Assembly (NCBI RefSeq): GCF_031454135.1
Contig: NZ_JAVDQF010000001.1
Location: 2,356,001 to 2,420,000, forward strand
Origin: Arthrobacter russicus
Lineage (GTDB): Bacteria > Actinomycetota > Actinomycetes > Actinomycetales > Micrococcaceae
DNA length: 64,000 bases
Direction: 5' to 3'
Below are positions 43,618-52,159 of the stretch, piece by piece; position 1 is the stretch's first letter, and every line of letters starts with the position of its first letter. The translations under genes were made by a program, and so were the position numbers. A model generated the notes under the pieces. The model made no database searches. It worked only from the letters and a program-made list of their open reading frames with translations, and was not told the origin of the DNA.

Positions 43618-44379
43618 GTGGACTTCTCGAACCGGTACGTGGCCCTCGGCGATTCCTTCACCGAAGGAGTCGGCGACCATGCTCCTGAGCTGCCCAATGG
43701 GGTCCGCGGTTGGGCCGACCGCCTGGCCGCGCACTTGGCCTCCCAGGACGGTGATTGGGGATATGCAAACCTGGCGATCCGGGGCCGCAAGATGGCGCAG
43801 ATCCTGGACGAACAACTGGAGCCGGCGCTGGCCATGCAGCCGACTCTGGTGACCATTTACTCCGGGGTCAACGACCTGATGCGGCCCGCGGTCGACATCG
43901 ATGCCCTGTTGGTCAGCTATGACGAGGCGATCGGCCGGTTGGTCGGCTCCGGGGCGCAAGTGCTGATGTTCACCGGCTTCGATGCCAAGGTCTCCAAAAT
44001 CTTCGCCCGGTTGCGGGGTCGGACTGCGATCTACAACGAATTGGTCCGCGAAATCTCGGACAAACACGGAACGGGCTTGGTCGACTTCTGGCGCTTCCGG
44101 GAATTCGACGACTGGCGGATGTGGGCCGAAGATCGGATCCACATGTCCGCGCCGGGCCATCAGCGGATGGCGCAACGGGTACTGGATGCGCTGGGCCGCC
44201 CGTCCAGCCTGCCGGAGCCGGAGCTGCCGGACCTCGAGGCCAAGTCCGTTGCGGAAAGACTGCGCGAACAAGCCGAATGGACCCGGGACCACGTGGGCCC
44301 CTGGATCGGCCGCCGGGTACGCGGCGCTTCGTCCGGCGACGATCTGGCGCCGCGCTGGCCGCAGTTGCGCCGCCCCTGA
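43618..44379 (+). CDS. SGNH/GDSL hydrolase, paralogue 2
   Basis: A 253-residue protein with the same blocks as the one at 34079: ALGDSFTEGVGD, GVNDLMRPAVD (block III Asn), and DRIHMSAPGH (block V Asp-His). GTG 43618 follows a purine-rich AAGG. It lacks the longer tail of its paralogue. No signal peptide. It ends 42 bases from the convergent Usp gene with a hairpin between. Confidence 0.92.
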   Translation: MDFSNRYVALGDSFTEGVGDHAPELPNGVRGWADRLAAHLASQDGDWGYANLAIRGRKMAQILDEQLEPALAMQPTLVTIYSGVNDLMRPAVDIDALLVSYDEAIGRLVGSGAQVLMFTGFDAKVSKIFARLRGRTAIYNELVREISDKHGTGLVDFWRFREFDDWRMWAEDRIHMSAPGHQRMAQRVLDALGRPSSLPEPELPDLEAKSVAERLREQAEWTRDHVGPWIGRRVRGASSGDDLAPRWPQLRRP

Positions 44380-44384
44380 CCGGG

Positions 44385-44414
44385 CGACGTCGGGCGGCCG
44401 GATGCCCGACGTCG
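44385..44414. terminator. Hairpin between convergent SGNH and Usp genes
   Basis: An 11-bp perfect stem (44385-44395 with 44404-44414) and 8-base loop, directly after the SGNH stop codon and before the Usp stop. It can serve both strands; no U-tract. Confidence 0.6.
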
Positions 44415-44421
44415 GACTGGC

Positions 44422-44808
44422 TCAGTTCCCGCGCACCGTCAGCACCGGGCACTCGGCTTCGAGGATGATCTGCTGCGCCATGGAGCCCAGGAACAGCTTC
44501 ATCACGGGGGAGCGCTTCCGGGTGGCAAGCACGATCAATTCTGCGGCGTAGCCTTCGGCCAGCTCCAGAACCTGGGCGGCTGCATTGTCCCGGGCCAGGA
44601 CCAATTCGAACTCGACGCCGGCTTCCGCCATGGCTCGCGCAATGTCGCTGCGCGCTTCGGGCGAGGAGTAGACCGGCGTCGCGCTGGCATCCCCGGCCGC
44701 GCTGACCGCTACGACCCGGGCTTGGCGCCAGACAGCCTGCTGGACCGCCTCGGCGATCGCCGCAGTTCCTTCTTCGCCTTTCAAATGGGCCAAGATGATG
44801 GTTTTCAT
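44422..44808 (-). CDS. Universal stress protein (UspA family)
   Basis: A 128-residue single-domain UspA protein. KTIILAHLKGEEGTAAIAEAV starts the fold, and the ATP-binding tail is VLATRKRSPVMKLFLGSMAQQIILEAECPVLTV (matching G-x2-G-x9-G-S/T). It lies 43 bases downstream of the citrate transporter gene on the same strand and AGGAGG stands before its ATG, so co-expression is likely, as often seen for permease-Usp pairs. Confidence 0.92.
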   Translation of the reverse strand: MKTIILAHLKGEEGTAAIAEAVQQAVWRQARVVAVSAAGDASATPVYSSPEARSDIARAMAEAGVEFELVLARDNAAAQVLELAEGYAAELIVLATRKRSPVMKLFLGSMAQQIILEAECPVLTVRGN

Positions 44809-44851
44809 GGGTCCTCCTGTGCGTTGGTGGTCGAAGGTGCCGGGCGGCGGG

Positions 44852-46306
44852 TCAACGGCCGAACGGGATCACGCCGACCAATACGCCGACGCCGAGCATG
44901 GCGATGGAGACCACGGCGGCCCGCCAGAGCACCTTCTTGTGGTGATCGCCCAGATCCACATTGGCCAATGACACCAGCAGCAGGATGGCCGGCACCAAGG
45001 GGCTCTGCAGATGGACCGGTTGGCCGGTGATCGAGGCGCGGGCCATCTCGACCGGCTGGATTCCGTAGGTTTCCGCAGTTTTGCTCAGCACCGGCAGGAT
45101 GCCGAAGTAGAACGCGTCGTTGCTCAGGAAGAACGTCGCCGGAATCGAGATCAGGCCGGTGAGCACCGCGGTGTAGGGGCCCATGGACGGCGGGATGATC
45201 TGCACGAGCCATTGCGACATCGCGTCGACCATGCCGGTTCCGCTGAGCACTCCGGTGAGCACTCCGGCGGCCATCACCATGGCGACGACGGCGACCACCG
45301 AAGGGGCGTGCGCGATGAGTTGTTTCGCCTGGTCGTGCACTTTCGGGAAGTTCACCAACAGGGCGATCGCGCTGCCGAGCATGAAGACGTAGGGCAACGG
45401 GATCACGTCGAGCACCAGCATCACCATCACGGCGATGGTCAGGCCCAGGTTGAACCAGATCAGTTTGGGGCGCAGGGTGCTCCGGTTCGGGTCCAGAACG
45501 GTGTCCGCCATGGCGGAATCTGCGGGGTCGGCCTTCACGCTGACCAATTGCCCCGCGTTGCCGAGGGCGTTGCCCAGGCCGCCGCCGAAGGTCTTCTTGT
45601 CGAAACCGGACTTGCCGGAGCGTCCGGGGGCGATGGTTTCGCCGGCGCCGGGCGCCCAGGCGATCGGATCGAGCGCTTGGAGCCGACGGCGCTCGCCGAC
45701 GCCCAGAAACCAGGCGAAGCTCAGGGAAATTGCCAGGCCGGCGAAGAGCGAGGGGAGCATCGGTACGAAGATGTCCGTGGCGGAGACGTTCAGCGCGGTA
45801 GCGGCGCGGATCGTCGGCCCGCCCCAGGGCACGATGTTGAGCGTGCCGTTGGTCAACCCGGCGACGCAGGTGAGCACGACCGGGCTGATGCCCAGCCGGA
45901 GGTAGATGGGCAGCATCGCGGCGGTGGTGATGATGAAGGTGGTGGAGCCGTCGCCGTCCAGCGACACCGCGCCGGAAAGCAGCGCCGTGCCGAGCACGAC
46001 CTTTGCGGGGTCGTTGCCCAGCGCCCGGAGGATGAAGCGGACCAGCGGGTCGAAAAGGCCGACGTCGATCATCAGGCCGAAGAAGATGATCGCGAACATC
46101 AGCAGCGCGGCGGTGGATGCCATGCTCCCGATCGAGGTCATCACCATGTTGCCGAGGTTGTTCTCTTTGGGGCCCCAGAGCAGCCCGCCGGCGAAGAGGC
46201 CGAACACGGTGGGCACGATGATCAGTGCCAAGACCGGGGTCATCCGTTTGGTCATGATCAACACCATGAAGACGGCGATCATCAAGAATCCGAGGATTAC
46301 CAGCAC
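44852..46306 (-). CDS. Citrate/divalent metal transporter, CitMHS family
   Basis: A 484-residue membrane protein with about 12 helices. GTG 46306 is preceded by AGGAG at 7 bases, better than the open frame upstream (24 codons). The family signatures are visible: SGAVSLDGDGSTTFIITTAAMLPIYLRLGISPVVLTCVAGLTNGTLNIVPWGGPT (about 112-166), and FFLSNDAFYFGILPVL near 401. CitMHS proteins import metal-citrate (Mg2+ or Ca2+) with protons. The central cytoplasmic loop (about 230-295) is long. With the Usp gene it forms a probable two-gene operon. Confidence 0.93.
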   Translation of the reverse strand: MLVILGFLMIAVFMVLIMTKRMTPVLALIIVPTVFGLFAGGLLWGPKENNLGNMVMTSIGSMASTAALLMFAIIFFGLMIDVGLFDPLVRFILRALGNDPAKVVLGTALLSGAVSLDGDGSTTFIITTAAMLPIYLRLGISPVVLTCVAGLTNGTLNIVPWGGPTIRAATALNVSATDIFVPMLPSLFAGLAISLSFAWFLGVGERRRLQALDPIAWAPGAGETIAPGRSGKSGFDKKTFGGGLGNALGNAGQLVSVKADPADSAMADTVLDPNRSTLRPKLIWFNLGLTIAVMVMLVLDVIPLPYVFMLGSAIALLVNFPKVHDQAKQLIAHAPSVVAVVAMVMAAGVLTGVLSGTGMVDAMSQWLVQIIPPSMGPYTAVLTGLISIPATFFLSNDAFYFGILPVLSKTAETYGIQPVEMARASITGQPVHLQSPLVPAILLLVSLANVDLGDHHKKVLWRAAVVSIAMLGVGVLVGVIPFGR

Positions 46307-46684
46307 GTTTTTGCTCCTGTTGCGTCCGACGTCGTTGTCAGGGCAGTGCTGATCCGATGATCTCCGATGCCCCCTCAAGGAGCGTAGGGGGTGTCCTGGC
46401 TCACACTGGGAGTTAACTGATATTGACTCTCAATATGCTTTTTATCGCGGGTTTTGCGCATTGTGCTCACGGAGTGGTTCGTTGTTGCCGTTCGTTGTTG
46501 CGCTGAGGGTGGACGGTAGCCTTGGCGTTGAAAGTGATGCTGATCTTGCGGTTGATCGGGTAAAACTGCAGGTCAGGATGGAGTTCCTGCAGGTGCGGGG
46601 ATGAGTCCGCGATCATTCCAAGCGGTTGGGATCGAGGTGTGGCGTCGGCTCGTTTGGGCCGACGCCACACCTATACCGTAGGAA
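46307..46684. other. Intergenic region upstream of the citrate transporter gene
   Basis: About 378 bp of lower GC than the neighbours, with no gene supported. It contains the promoter side of the citrate transporter gene and, at 46635-46672, a stem-loop near the end of the small membrane protein gene. No regulator site was recognised. Confidence 0.4.
46635..46672. terminator. Hairpin after the small membrane protein gene
   Basis: A 15-bp perfect stem (46635-46649 with 46658-46672) with an 8-base loop. Thirteen bases after the leftward gene's stop, so a probable terminator of the two-gene unit. Confidence 0.75.
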
Positions 46685-46879
46685 TCAATCTGTAGACGTA
46701 GCGGCCAGCTCAGTGGATTTCTTCCGGCGTCGGAGCCAGCGAATCCAGAGCACCGTAGCAATCACTGCTGTTGCCACGATCAGAAAATCGTAAAGACTGG
46801 GCGCAAAGAGCATCACGAAAAGGCTGTATGCTCCGAACACCAAAGCAATGGCGACAAGAGCTCCGATGACAATCTTCAT
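46685..46879 (-). CDS. Small two-helix membrane protein, 64 residues
   Basis: ATG 46879 is preceded by GGGAG. Two hydrophobic segments (VIGALVAIALVFGAYSLFVML and YDFLIVATAVIATVLWIRWL) are followed by a basic cytoplasmic stretch RRRKKS. It starts 29 bases after the secreted protein gene and lies on the same strand, ending before a hairpin. Its small size and partner suggest a role related to that protein, for instance anchoring, secretion or protection; this is inference. I do not recognise the family. Confidence 0.65.
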   Translation of the reverse strand: MKIVIGALVAIALVFGAYSLFVMLFAPSLYDFLIVATAVIATVLWIRWLRRRKKSTELAATSTD

Positions 46880-46908
46880 TCTTGGTCTCCCAACTGCTGG
46901 ACGACGGC

Positions 46909-47691
46909 TCAGTTGACACCCTTACTGATCGAAGCAGTATTGTTTCCACGCAATGTGATGTCCATCCAAGGATAGAAGTTTGCCCCACATCCGACAACTG
47001 GCGGGCAGTTCTCAAAGCGCGCCTTCCGGTACGTCTTCAATTCCCAGCCGCCGGTACCATTCGATTGGGACGGATCTGCGCCGCGGTAGTACCACCACGG
47101 AGAAATGTATCCGGGCGCTTCAATATCTCGGTGAAAACTCGTAACGACAGAACCGTTGGCGCACCAATCCACTGTGCGCTTCCATCCGAATTTCTGCACT
47201 ACGCCCCAGGATTGGACTTCGTCGTTGGTGATCCAGCACTGCGCTGCGGCGGCTGCTGCCGGGGAGGTGACCAGGCCGGCCTCGACCATCTTGGCATCCA
47301 ATTCTGCTAAAGCTTTTGTTGTCACCGGAGCTGATGTGGTCACCGATTCGGTGGTTACCACCCGATTATCGGTTGGGTCGAAACTCTCCAATCCGTAATC
47401 CTTTAACGCAGCTCGGTCGGTTGGGGCCAAAGACTCCTTGTTTGCCACTTTGAGCAATGCCTGCTTCGTCTCAACCGGCAGTGCGGTACGTGCGGCGGCC
47501 TGTTCGGGGGAGGGCGGGGTCTCCTGGCTCCAAAAGGCCTGATTCAGCTGTACATCCAGCGCCGTCGACGCTTCGGTATCGGCGGAGTTTGTTTGATTCG
47601 CTGAGGCGGTACCGGCGGCACTCATCAAGGATGCAAAAAGCATCGTCGCCACAGCTCCAGAGGCCAACATTGGGCGAATAAAATTTGTCAA
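46909..47691 (-). CDS. Secreted four-cysteine protein of unknown function, 260 residues
   Basis: TTG 47691 has AAAGGAG 7 bases upstream. A Sec signal (SGAVATMLFASLMSAAGTASA, cleavage near residue 31) is followed by a Ser/Thr/Glu-rich stretch to about 143 and an Ala run (145-150). The C-terminal 110 residues hold Cys152, 177, 229 and 235 plus many aromatic residues (WITNDEVQSWG, ISPWWYYRG, GWELKTYRKARF, NFYPWMDITLRGNN), looking like a disulphide-bonded beta domain released or exposed outside. I do not recognise the family. The region is AT-richer than its surroundings, suggesting transfer. Confidence 0.75.
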   Translation of the reverse strand: MTNFIRPMLASGAVATMLFASLMSAAGTASANQTNSADTEASTALDVQLNQAFWSQETPPSPEQAAARTALPVETKQALLKVANKESLAPTDRAALKDYGLESFDPTDNRVVTTESVTTSAPVTTKALAELDAKMVEAGLVTSPAAAAAAQCWITNDEVQSWGVVQKFGWKRTVDWCANGSVVTSFHRDIEAPGYISPWWYYRGADPSQSNGTGGWELKTYRKARFENCPPVVGCGANFYPWMDITLRGNNTASISKGVN

Positions 47692-48396
47692 ATCTAGCTC
47701 CTTTTGAAATGGAAGATCATCAGCGAATCTCTTGCCGAAAGATCAAAATGACTGATCGGTCGACAGCGGACATTCTCCCCAAAGAATGATTTTACGGAAC
47801 AATCTGGGATGAAGCACAGAGGTCCGTTGCTCTCCATCTTCAGATGCAGAACTTGCATATGTCAAGCGTTGTTATTAAATTTATTTAATATTATCCATCC
47901 GAAAGTAGAACGATGATCTTCAGAGGTTAGAAGGGATGTCATGGTCTAAGCGCGCGGCGACGCCGTCGAGGGATCTACCGCCAGGCCCTCGGCAAGCACA
48001 TTCCAGTCTCCCTTCGGGGAGTATGCGCGGACAGGCTACGGTGGGTGTCCACCGAACCGGGGCTATTGTTCGTGCAATGAGGGCGCCGAGTAACCTGCAT
48101 ACTTTGCCAGTTTGCTCGGCATAGGTGAATTCGGCTCTGGCCTGGCTGATCTCGGCTTTGAATCGGGTCGATCCGCAGATGCATACGATGCCATTCATCG
48201 CTTGACCTTCGATTCTGTCGCTGGGCGCCCTTGCTTGGTGTGCCCTGCCTCTGTTAAGCGTACTCATGCCGCCCTCCGAAGGCAGAAGAACGCGGGGGCG
48301 AAGTTGTCACCCAGATGGGGGCAGTGCACAGCGGGACCATGCGCCTGCGGTGTGCGCTTCAAAGAGGTTCCGCTTGTCGGTGCCTGATGCTTTGAT
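47692..48396. other. AT-richer gap with no intact gene
   Basis: Around 700 bp with A/T runs (near 47870-47900) unlike the rest of the window. It must contain the promoter of the leftward secreted protein gene; a TAAAAT (complement at 47788-47793) is a possible -10. The only gene-like text is a fragment at 48085-48198 described separately. Short rightward frames up to 48387 have no recognisable content. Confidence 0.4.
48085..48198 (-). pseudogene. Fragment similar to the start of an ICGSTRF-motif nucleotide-related protein
   Basis: ATG 48198 begins MNGIVCICGSTRFKAEISQA, the N-terminus of a family (nucleoside 2-deoxyribosyltransferase-like/phage-type) that opens with a strand and CGSTRF. After about 35 codons the text stops resembling it, and no frame continues the family downstream. 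Read as a truncated leftover within the AT-rich patch. The match rests on a short motif only. Confidence 0.35.
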
Positions 48397-49047
48397 ATGA
48401 AGATGAGCAAAGCCGCGAACGCCCGGATTTGGCAGTTGGTCCATCAAGAGCGCTCGGCGCTAGTGGAGGATCTGCGCGGTCTCGGCAGTGAGCAGTGGAA
48501 CGCGCCATCGTTGTGCCGGGGCTGGAGCGTGCACGACGTGCTGGCGCATTTGGTCGACGTGGCCAAAACCACGCGCCTGGGCTTCGCTCGTCGGATGATC
48601 GCGGCCCGGTTCGACTTCGACCGGGACAACCAAGCCGGCGTCGATCGCGAGCGGCGTACCGGTCCGGCGCAGACGCTGGCGGCATTCGAAGCGGTACTGG
48701 GCCGAACCTCCACCCCGCCGGCGGATCTTGCCACCCGGCTGATCGAAGAAATCGCGCACGGTGAGGATATTCGGCGTCCGCTGGGCATCCGTCGGAATTA
48801 CCCGATCGAAGCTGCGACGCCGGCGCTGCCCTACCTGGTGAAAACTTCGAAAAACTTCGGCGGCGGAAAAGAGCGCTGCGCGGGCTTGCGCCTGGTCGCG
48901 ACCGATGCTGATTTCAGCCATGGCGAGGGTCCCGAGGTCCGGGGTGGAGCAGTGACCTTGCTGTTGGCCTTGTCCGGCCGCAAAGTCGACGACGCCGAAC
49001 TCGACGGACCGGGCTCAGTCGAGTTTCTGGGAAGACTGGACGGGTAG
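48397..49047 (+). CDS. Maleylpyruvate isomerase-family protein (mycothiol-dependent DinB-like fold)
   Basis: A 216-residue four-helix protein of the actinobacterial family that includes mycothiol-dependent maleylpyruvate isomerase. LCRGWSVHDVLAHLVD (near 39-54) gives the first metal-ligand His, and RLIEEIAHGEDIRRPLGI (near 112-129) the Glu/His ligands. Mycothiol-dependent thiol transfer is the family function, though many members have unknown substrates. The ATG at 48397 or the one two codons later is the start. It is the first gene after the AT-rich patch and has normal composition. Confidence 0.85.
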   Translation: MKMSKAANARIWQLVHQERSALVEDLRGLGSEQWNAPSLCRGWSVHDVLAHLVDVAKTTRLGFARRMIAARFDFDRDNQAGVDRERRTGPAQTLAAFEAVLGRTSTPPADLATRLIEEIAHGEDIRRPLGIRRNYPIEAATPALPYLVKTSKNFGGGKERCAGLRLVATDADFSHGEGPEVRGGAVTLLLALSGRKVDDAELDGPGSVEFLGRLDG

Positions 49048-49286
49048 CGCCGAGGCTGAACCGGGTGGATTGGCTTTAATCCGCGAACTGCCGGTAAGCT
49101 AGTGGGGCGCTAAGTGGCGTGGAACCCGAGCAATTGCTCCGGTAGCTGTTTGAAGGTGGCTACCGGTAGTTAGGGGCTCAAGTTGCACGGACCCGACGTC
49201 GGCCTGATTCTGGACTCTTTCGAGAAATCTTTTGTATGGCTGGACGCTGCTTTGCGCTCAAACATACACATCAATGGAGGCAGATC

Positions 49287-49523
49287 ATGGCAGCACATTG
49301 CCAAGTGACTGGAGCTGAGCCGGGCTTCGGGCATAGCATTTCGCACTCGCACCGCCGCAACAAGCGTCGGTTCGACCCGAACATTCAGAAGAAGCGCTAC
49401 TGGGTTCCGTCCCTGCGCCGCAACGTCACGCTGCAGGTTTCTGCACGTGGCATCAAGACCATCGACGTCCGTGGCATCGACGCAGTCGTCGCCGAGATCC
49501 TTGCACGTGGGGTGAAGCTCTAA
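49287..49523 (+). CDS. rpmB: Ribosomal protein L28 (cysteine-poor type)
   Basis: A 78-residue L28: [19 protein letters not shown] then [25 protein letters not shown] precedes ATG 49287. It keeps only one Cys (CQVTG where zinc-binding L28 has CxxC), so it cannot form the usual zinc ribbon. It heads a three-gene ribosomal cluster with L33 and S14. In other Actinobacteria such zinc-free copies are paralogues induced by zinc shortage. It overlaps the L33 gene by a single base (TAATG). Confidence 0.95.
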   Translation: MAAHCQVTGAEPGFGHSISHSHRRNKRRFDPNIQKKRYWVPSLRRNVTLQVSARGIKTIDVRGIDAVVAEILARGVKL

Positions 49524-49690
49524 TGGCCAAAGACAAGGACGTACGTCCGATCATCAAGCTGAAGAGCACGGCCGGCACCGGCTACACCTACGTGACTCGG
49601 AAGAACCGTCGTAACGATCCGGACCGTTTGGTTCTGAAGAAGTACGACCCCAGGATCCGTCAGCACGTCGAATTCCGAGAGGAGCGCTAA
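49523..49690 (+). CDS. rpmG: Ribosomal protein L33 (cysteine-free type)
   Basis: A 55-residue L33: [55 protein letters not shown]. It has no cysteine, so the zinc ribbon of the C+ form is absent. Its ATG overlaps the L28 stop by one base, and S14 starts 4 bases after its stop. Too short for many automatic calls. Confidence 0.95.
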   Translation: MAKDKDVRPIIKLKSTAGTGYTYVTRKNRRNDPDRLVLKKYDPRIRQHVEFREER

Positions 49691-49693
49691 GCC

Positions 49694-49999
49694 ATGGCTA
49701 AGAAGTCAATGATCGCTAAGAACGAGCAGCGCAAAGTCATCGTCGAGCGTTACGCCGAGAAGCGCCTTGCCTTGAAGAAGGCCTTGGTCAACCCGGAGTC
49801 GACCGACGAGCAGCGCGAAGAGGCCCGCTTGGGCCTGCAGAAACTGCCCCGCAACGCTTCACCGGTGCGCTTGCGCAACCGTGACGCCATCGACGGCCGC
49901 CCGCGCGGTACGTTCCAGAAGTTCGGCATCTCCCGTGTCCGCTTCCGCGACATGGCGCACCGTGGCGAACTGCCCGGCATCAAGAAGTCGAGCTGGTAA
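49694..49999 (+). CDS. rpsN: Ribosomal protein S14 (101-residue zinc-free type)
   Basis: The 101-residue S14 has the long form [20 protein letters not shown] with [20 protein letters not shown] and [20 protein letters not shown] at the C-terminus; the CxxC pairs of the 61-residue zinc form are absent. Together with L28 and L33 it makes the set known as C- paralogues. The gene ends before a hairpin with U-tract. Confidence 0.95.
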   Translation: MAKKSMIAKNEQRKVIVERYAEKRLALKKALVNPESTDEQREEARLGLQKLPRNASPVRLRNRDAIDGRPRGTFQKFGISRVRFRDMAHRGELPGIKKSSW

Positions 50000-50013
50000 A
50001 ACCTGCTTTCCGG

Positions 50014-50050
50014 AAGGGGTCGATCGCGCAAGCGGTCGGCCCCTTTCACT
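50014..50050 (+). terminator. Rho-independent terminator of the L28-L33-S14 operon
   Basis: A 14-bp stem with two G-U pairs (50014-50027 with 50032-50045), a GCAA tetraloop and a T-rich tail, 14 bases after the S14 stop. Confidence 0.9.
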
Positions 50051-50182
50051 TTGCACCTGCCAAATTGCTAGGAATGGGCCTCCGTTCCGCAACACGTCGT
50101 CTCTTGTTCAGCGGGTGATCACTTCCGGCGGTTAGGTTTTGCTTGAGACAAATCCCGCAACGAAGCGAAATGGACGGCCATT

Positions 50183-50809
50183 GTGAAACGCCTTGCCTCA
50201 GCGATCTTGATCTTTTGCGCCCTGATGCTCTTCATCCCGATCGGCGCCGCGAATGCCGCGTTGCCGGCTTTGCCGTCGAAGTCGGCTTCGCAGACTTCGC
50301 TCAACGGATTGACGGTTGCCGCGAAGGGCCCGATGACCGGGTATTCGCGGGACCAGTTCCCCACCTGGGCCACGGTTTCCGGCACCTGCAACGCCCGTGA
50401 GACCGTGTTGAAGCGCGACGGCAGCAACGTCGTGGTCGGCTCGGACTGCAATCCCACCTCGGGCAGCTGGACCAGCGCGTACGACGGCGTGACCATCACC
50501 GATTCGTCGAAAGTGGACATCGACCATATGGTGCCGTTGGCGGAAGCCTGGAGGTCCGGTGCCGCGGATTGGACCAAGGACGACCGGACCAAGTTCGCCA
50601 ATGACCTGACCCGGCCGCAGCTGCTGGCAGTGTCCGCATCGTCGAACCGGTCCAAGGGCGACCAGACGCCGGCGACCTGGATGCCCACGCAGACCTCGTT
50701 CCGGTGCGATTACACGAAGGCCTGGATCGCGGTGAAGTCGTACTGGAAGCTCTCCGTGGATACCGCGGAGAAGAAAGCACTGCAGAAGGAATTGAACGCC
50801 TGCGCCTAG
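50183..50809 (+). CDS. Secreted HNH nuclease (DUF1524/GmrSD C-terminal type)
   Basis: A 208-residue protein with a Sec signal (MKRLASAILIFCALMLFIPIGAANA, cleavage after about 25). The nuclease core is DIDHMVPLAEAWRSGAADWT (near 112-131), the D-H-x-V-P-L of this HNH group, followed by FANDLTRPQLLAVSASSNRSKGD with the Asn and His/Asn positions. Four cysteines (Cys69, 91, 173, 207) could form two disulphides in the extracellular enzyme. It is a stand-alone gene between S14 and the aldo/keto reductase. Nutritional DNA degradation or competitor damage are possible roles. Confidence 0.9.
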   Translation: MKRLASAILIFCALMLFIPIGAANAALPALPSKSASQTSLNGLTVAAKGPMTGYSRDQFPTWATVSGTCNARETVLKRDGSNVVVGSDCNPTSGSWTSAYDGVTITDSSKVDIDHMVPLAEAWRSGAADWTKDDRTKFANDLTRPQLLAVSASSNRSKGDQTPATWMPTQTSFRCDYTKAWIAVKSYWKLSVDTAEKKALQKELNACA

Positions 50810-50921
50810 CAGATGAGGAGCACGTCAAGGCCAGTAGTTAGCCGTGACGCGGCGGGATGGTGTCCCCCGCCTCCGCGAAGATGAACTCCCGAACCGGTCA
50901 TCGGCGGGGCCACCGCACGCC

Positions 50922-51890
50922 TCACCACGCATAAGCCTCCGGCGCTGGACCACCCGGACCGGGGAAGATCTCGTCCAACCGCGCCAAGTCGGCCTTCTTG
51001 AGGCGCACCTTCAAAGCCTCCAGGGATCCCTCCAGCTGCGCGACGGTCCGCGGGCCCACGATCGGCCCGGTCACGCCGTCCTGCGCCAGCAGCCAGGCCA
51101 GCCCGACGTTCGCCGGGTGGTGCCCCAATTCCTTGCTGAACGCCTCGAATGCCTTGATCTTGTCCCGATTGGCGGCCAACAGGCCCTTCCGGTAATCGTC
51201 CGTGCCGCGCACCGCCGTCTTGCCCTTGGCCAGGACACCGCCCAAGAGGCCACCGGCCAGCGGTGACCACGGGATCACGCCCAGCCCGTAGTGCCGTGCC
51301 GCCGGAAGCACTTCCAGCTCAACGTTCCGATTCATCAGGTTGTAGATCGACTGCTCGCTCACCAGACCCAGGAAATGCCTGGACGCGGCGGCTTCACTGG
51401 CCTGGGCGATATGCCATCCGGCGAAGTTCGACGAGCCGACATAGAGCACTTTCCCCTGCTGGATCAACACATCCATCGCTTGCCAGATCTCGTCCCAGGG
51501 CGTGTTCCGCTGCACGTGGTGGAACTGGTAGAGGTCGATGTAGTCGGTCTGCAGCCGTTTCAGTGAAGCCTCTACCTGACGGCGGATGTGTTTTGCGGAC
51601 AGCCCCTCCGAATTTGGCCCATCGCCCATGGACCCGTACACCTTGGTCGCCAGCACCACGTCTTCGCGCTTGCCGGATGCAGCGAACCAATTGCCGATGA
51701 TGTTCTCCGTGCTGCCCTTTTTGTCCCAGCCGTAGACATTGGCAGTGTCGAAAAAATTGATTCCGACGCCGACTGCCCGGTCCATGATCTGGTGGCTGTC
51801 CGCTTCGGTGGTCACTGGGCCGAAGTTCATGGTGCCCAGAACCAACCGTGAGACCTGGAGGCCGCTTCGACCGAGGTAGGTGTACTCCAT
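50922..51890 (-). CDS. Aldo/keto reductase
   Basis: A 322-residue TIM-barrel NADPH reductase. The catalytic Asp-Tyr-Lys-His set is visible: FFDTANVYGWD, VVLATKVYG and DLYQFHHVQRN. MEYTYLGRSGLQVSRLVLGT is the usual N-terminus and GPIVGPRTVAQLEGSLEAL the NADP-binding tail. It resembles the YajO/YhdN-type group of soluble aldehyde or sugar reductases. Physiological substrate unknown. Confidence 0.93.
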   Translation of the reverse strand: MEYTYLGRSGLQVSRLVLGTMNFGPVTTEADSHQIMDRAVGVGINFFDTANVYGWDKKGSTENIIGNWFAASGKREDVVLATKVYGSMGDGPNSEGLSAKHIRRQVEASLKRLQTDYIDLYQFHHVQRNTPWDEIWQAMDVLIQQGKVLYVGSSNFAGWHIAQASEAAASRHFLGLVSEQSIYNLMNRNVELEVLPAARHYGLGVIPWSPLAGGLLGGVLAKGKTAVRGTDDYRKGLLAANRDKIKAFEAFSKELGHHPANVGLAWLLAQDGVTGPIVGPRTVAQLEGSLEALKVRLKKADLARLDEIFPGPGGPAPEAYAW

Positions 51891-52159
51891 GATTTTCCCG
51901 ATTCGCCGCTCTGAATGCTTGGTCCAGACCGACTCAACTCCGCTTGCCTGAGCCTGTCAAGACGCGCCGCGCCCGGTCGATTCGCTACTCTGAGAGCGAA
52001 ATTTCACCCCAAATACGTCGAAAATCGGGGGAAAACCGCCAATTTCCGGGGAAATCCGGGCGTTTTCACTGGCCAATCCCGGCATAACTGGTATGTTTTC
52101 GAACAGTGGCTAGAACACACCCCGTGTTTTGGCTCGATCCGAGGTCCAGGAGGACATAA

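Noticed and set aside
48199-48396. A rightward frame ending at 48387
   Set aside because: Cys/Arg-rich with no family match, no ribosome site and in the AT-richer patch; not supportable as a gene.
49047-49287. Search for a Zur box before L28
   Set aside because: No match to the palindromic consensus was seen in the 240-base gap.
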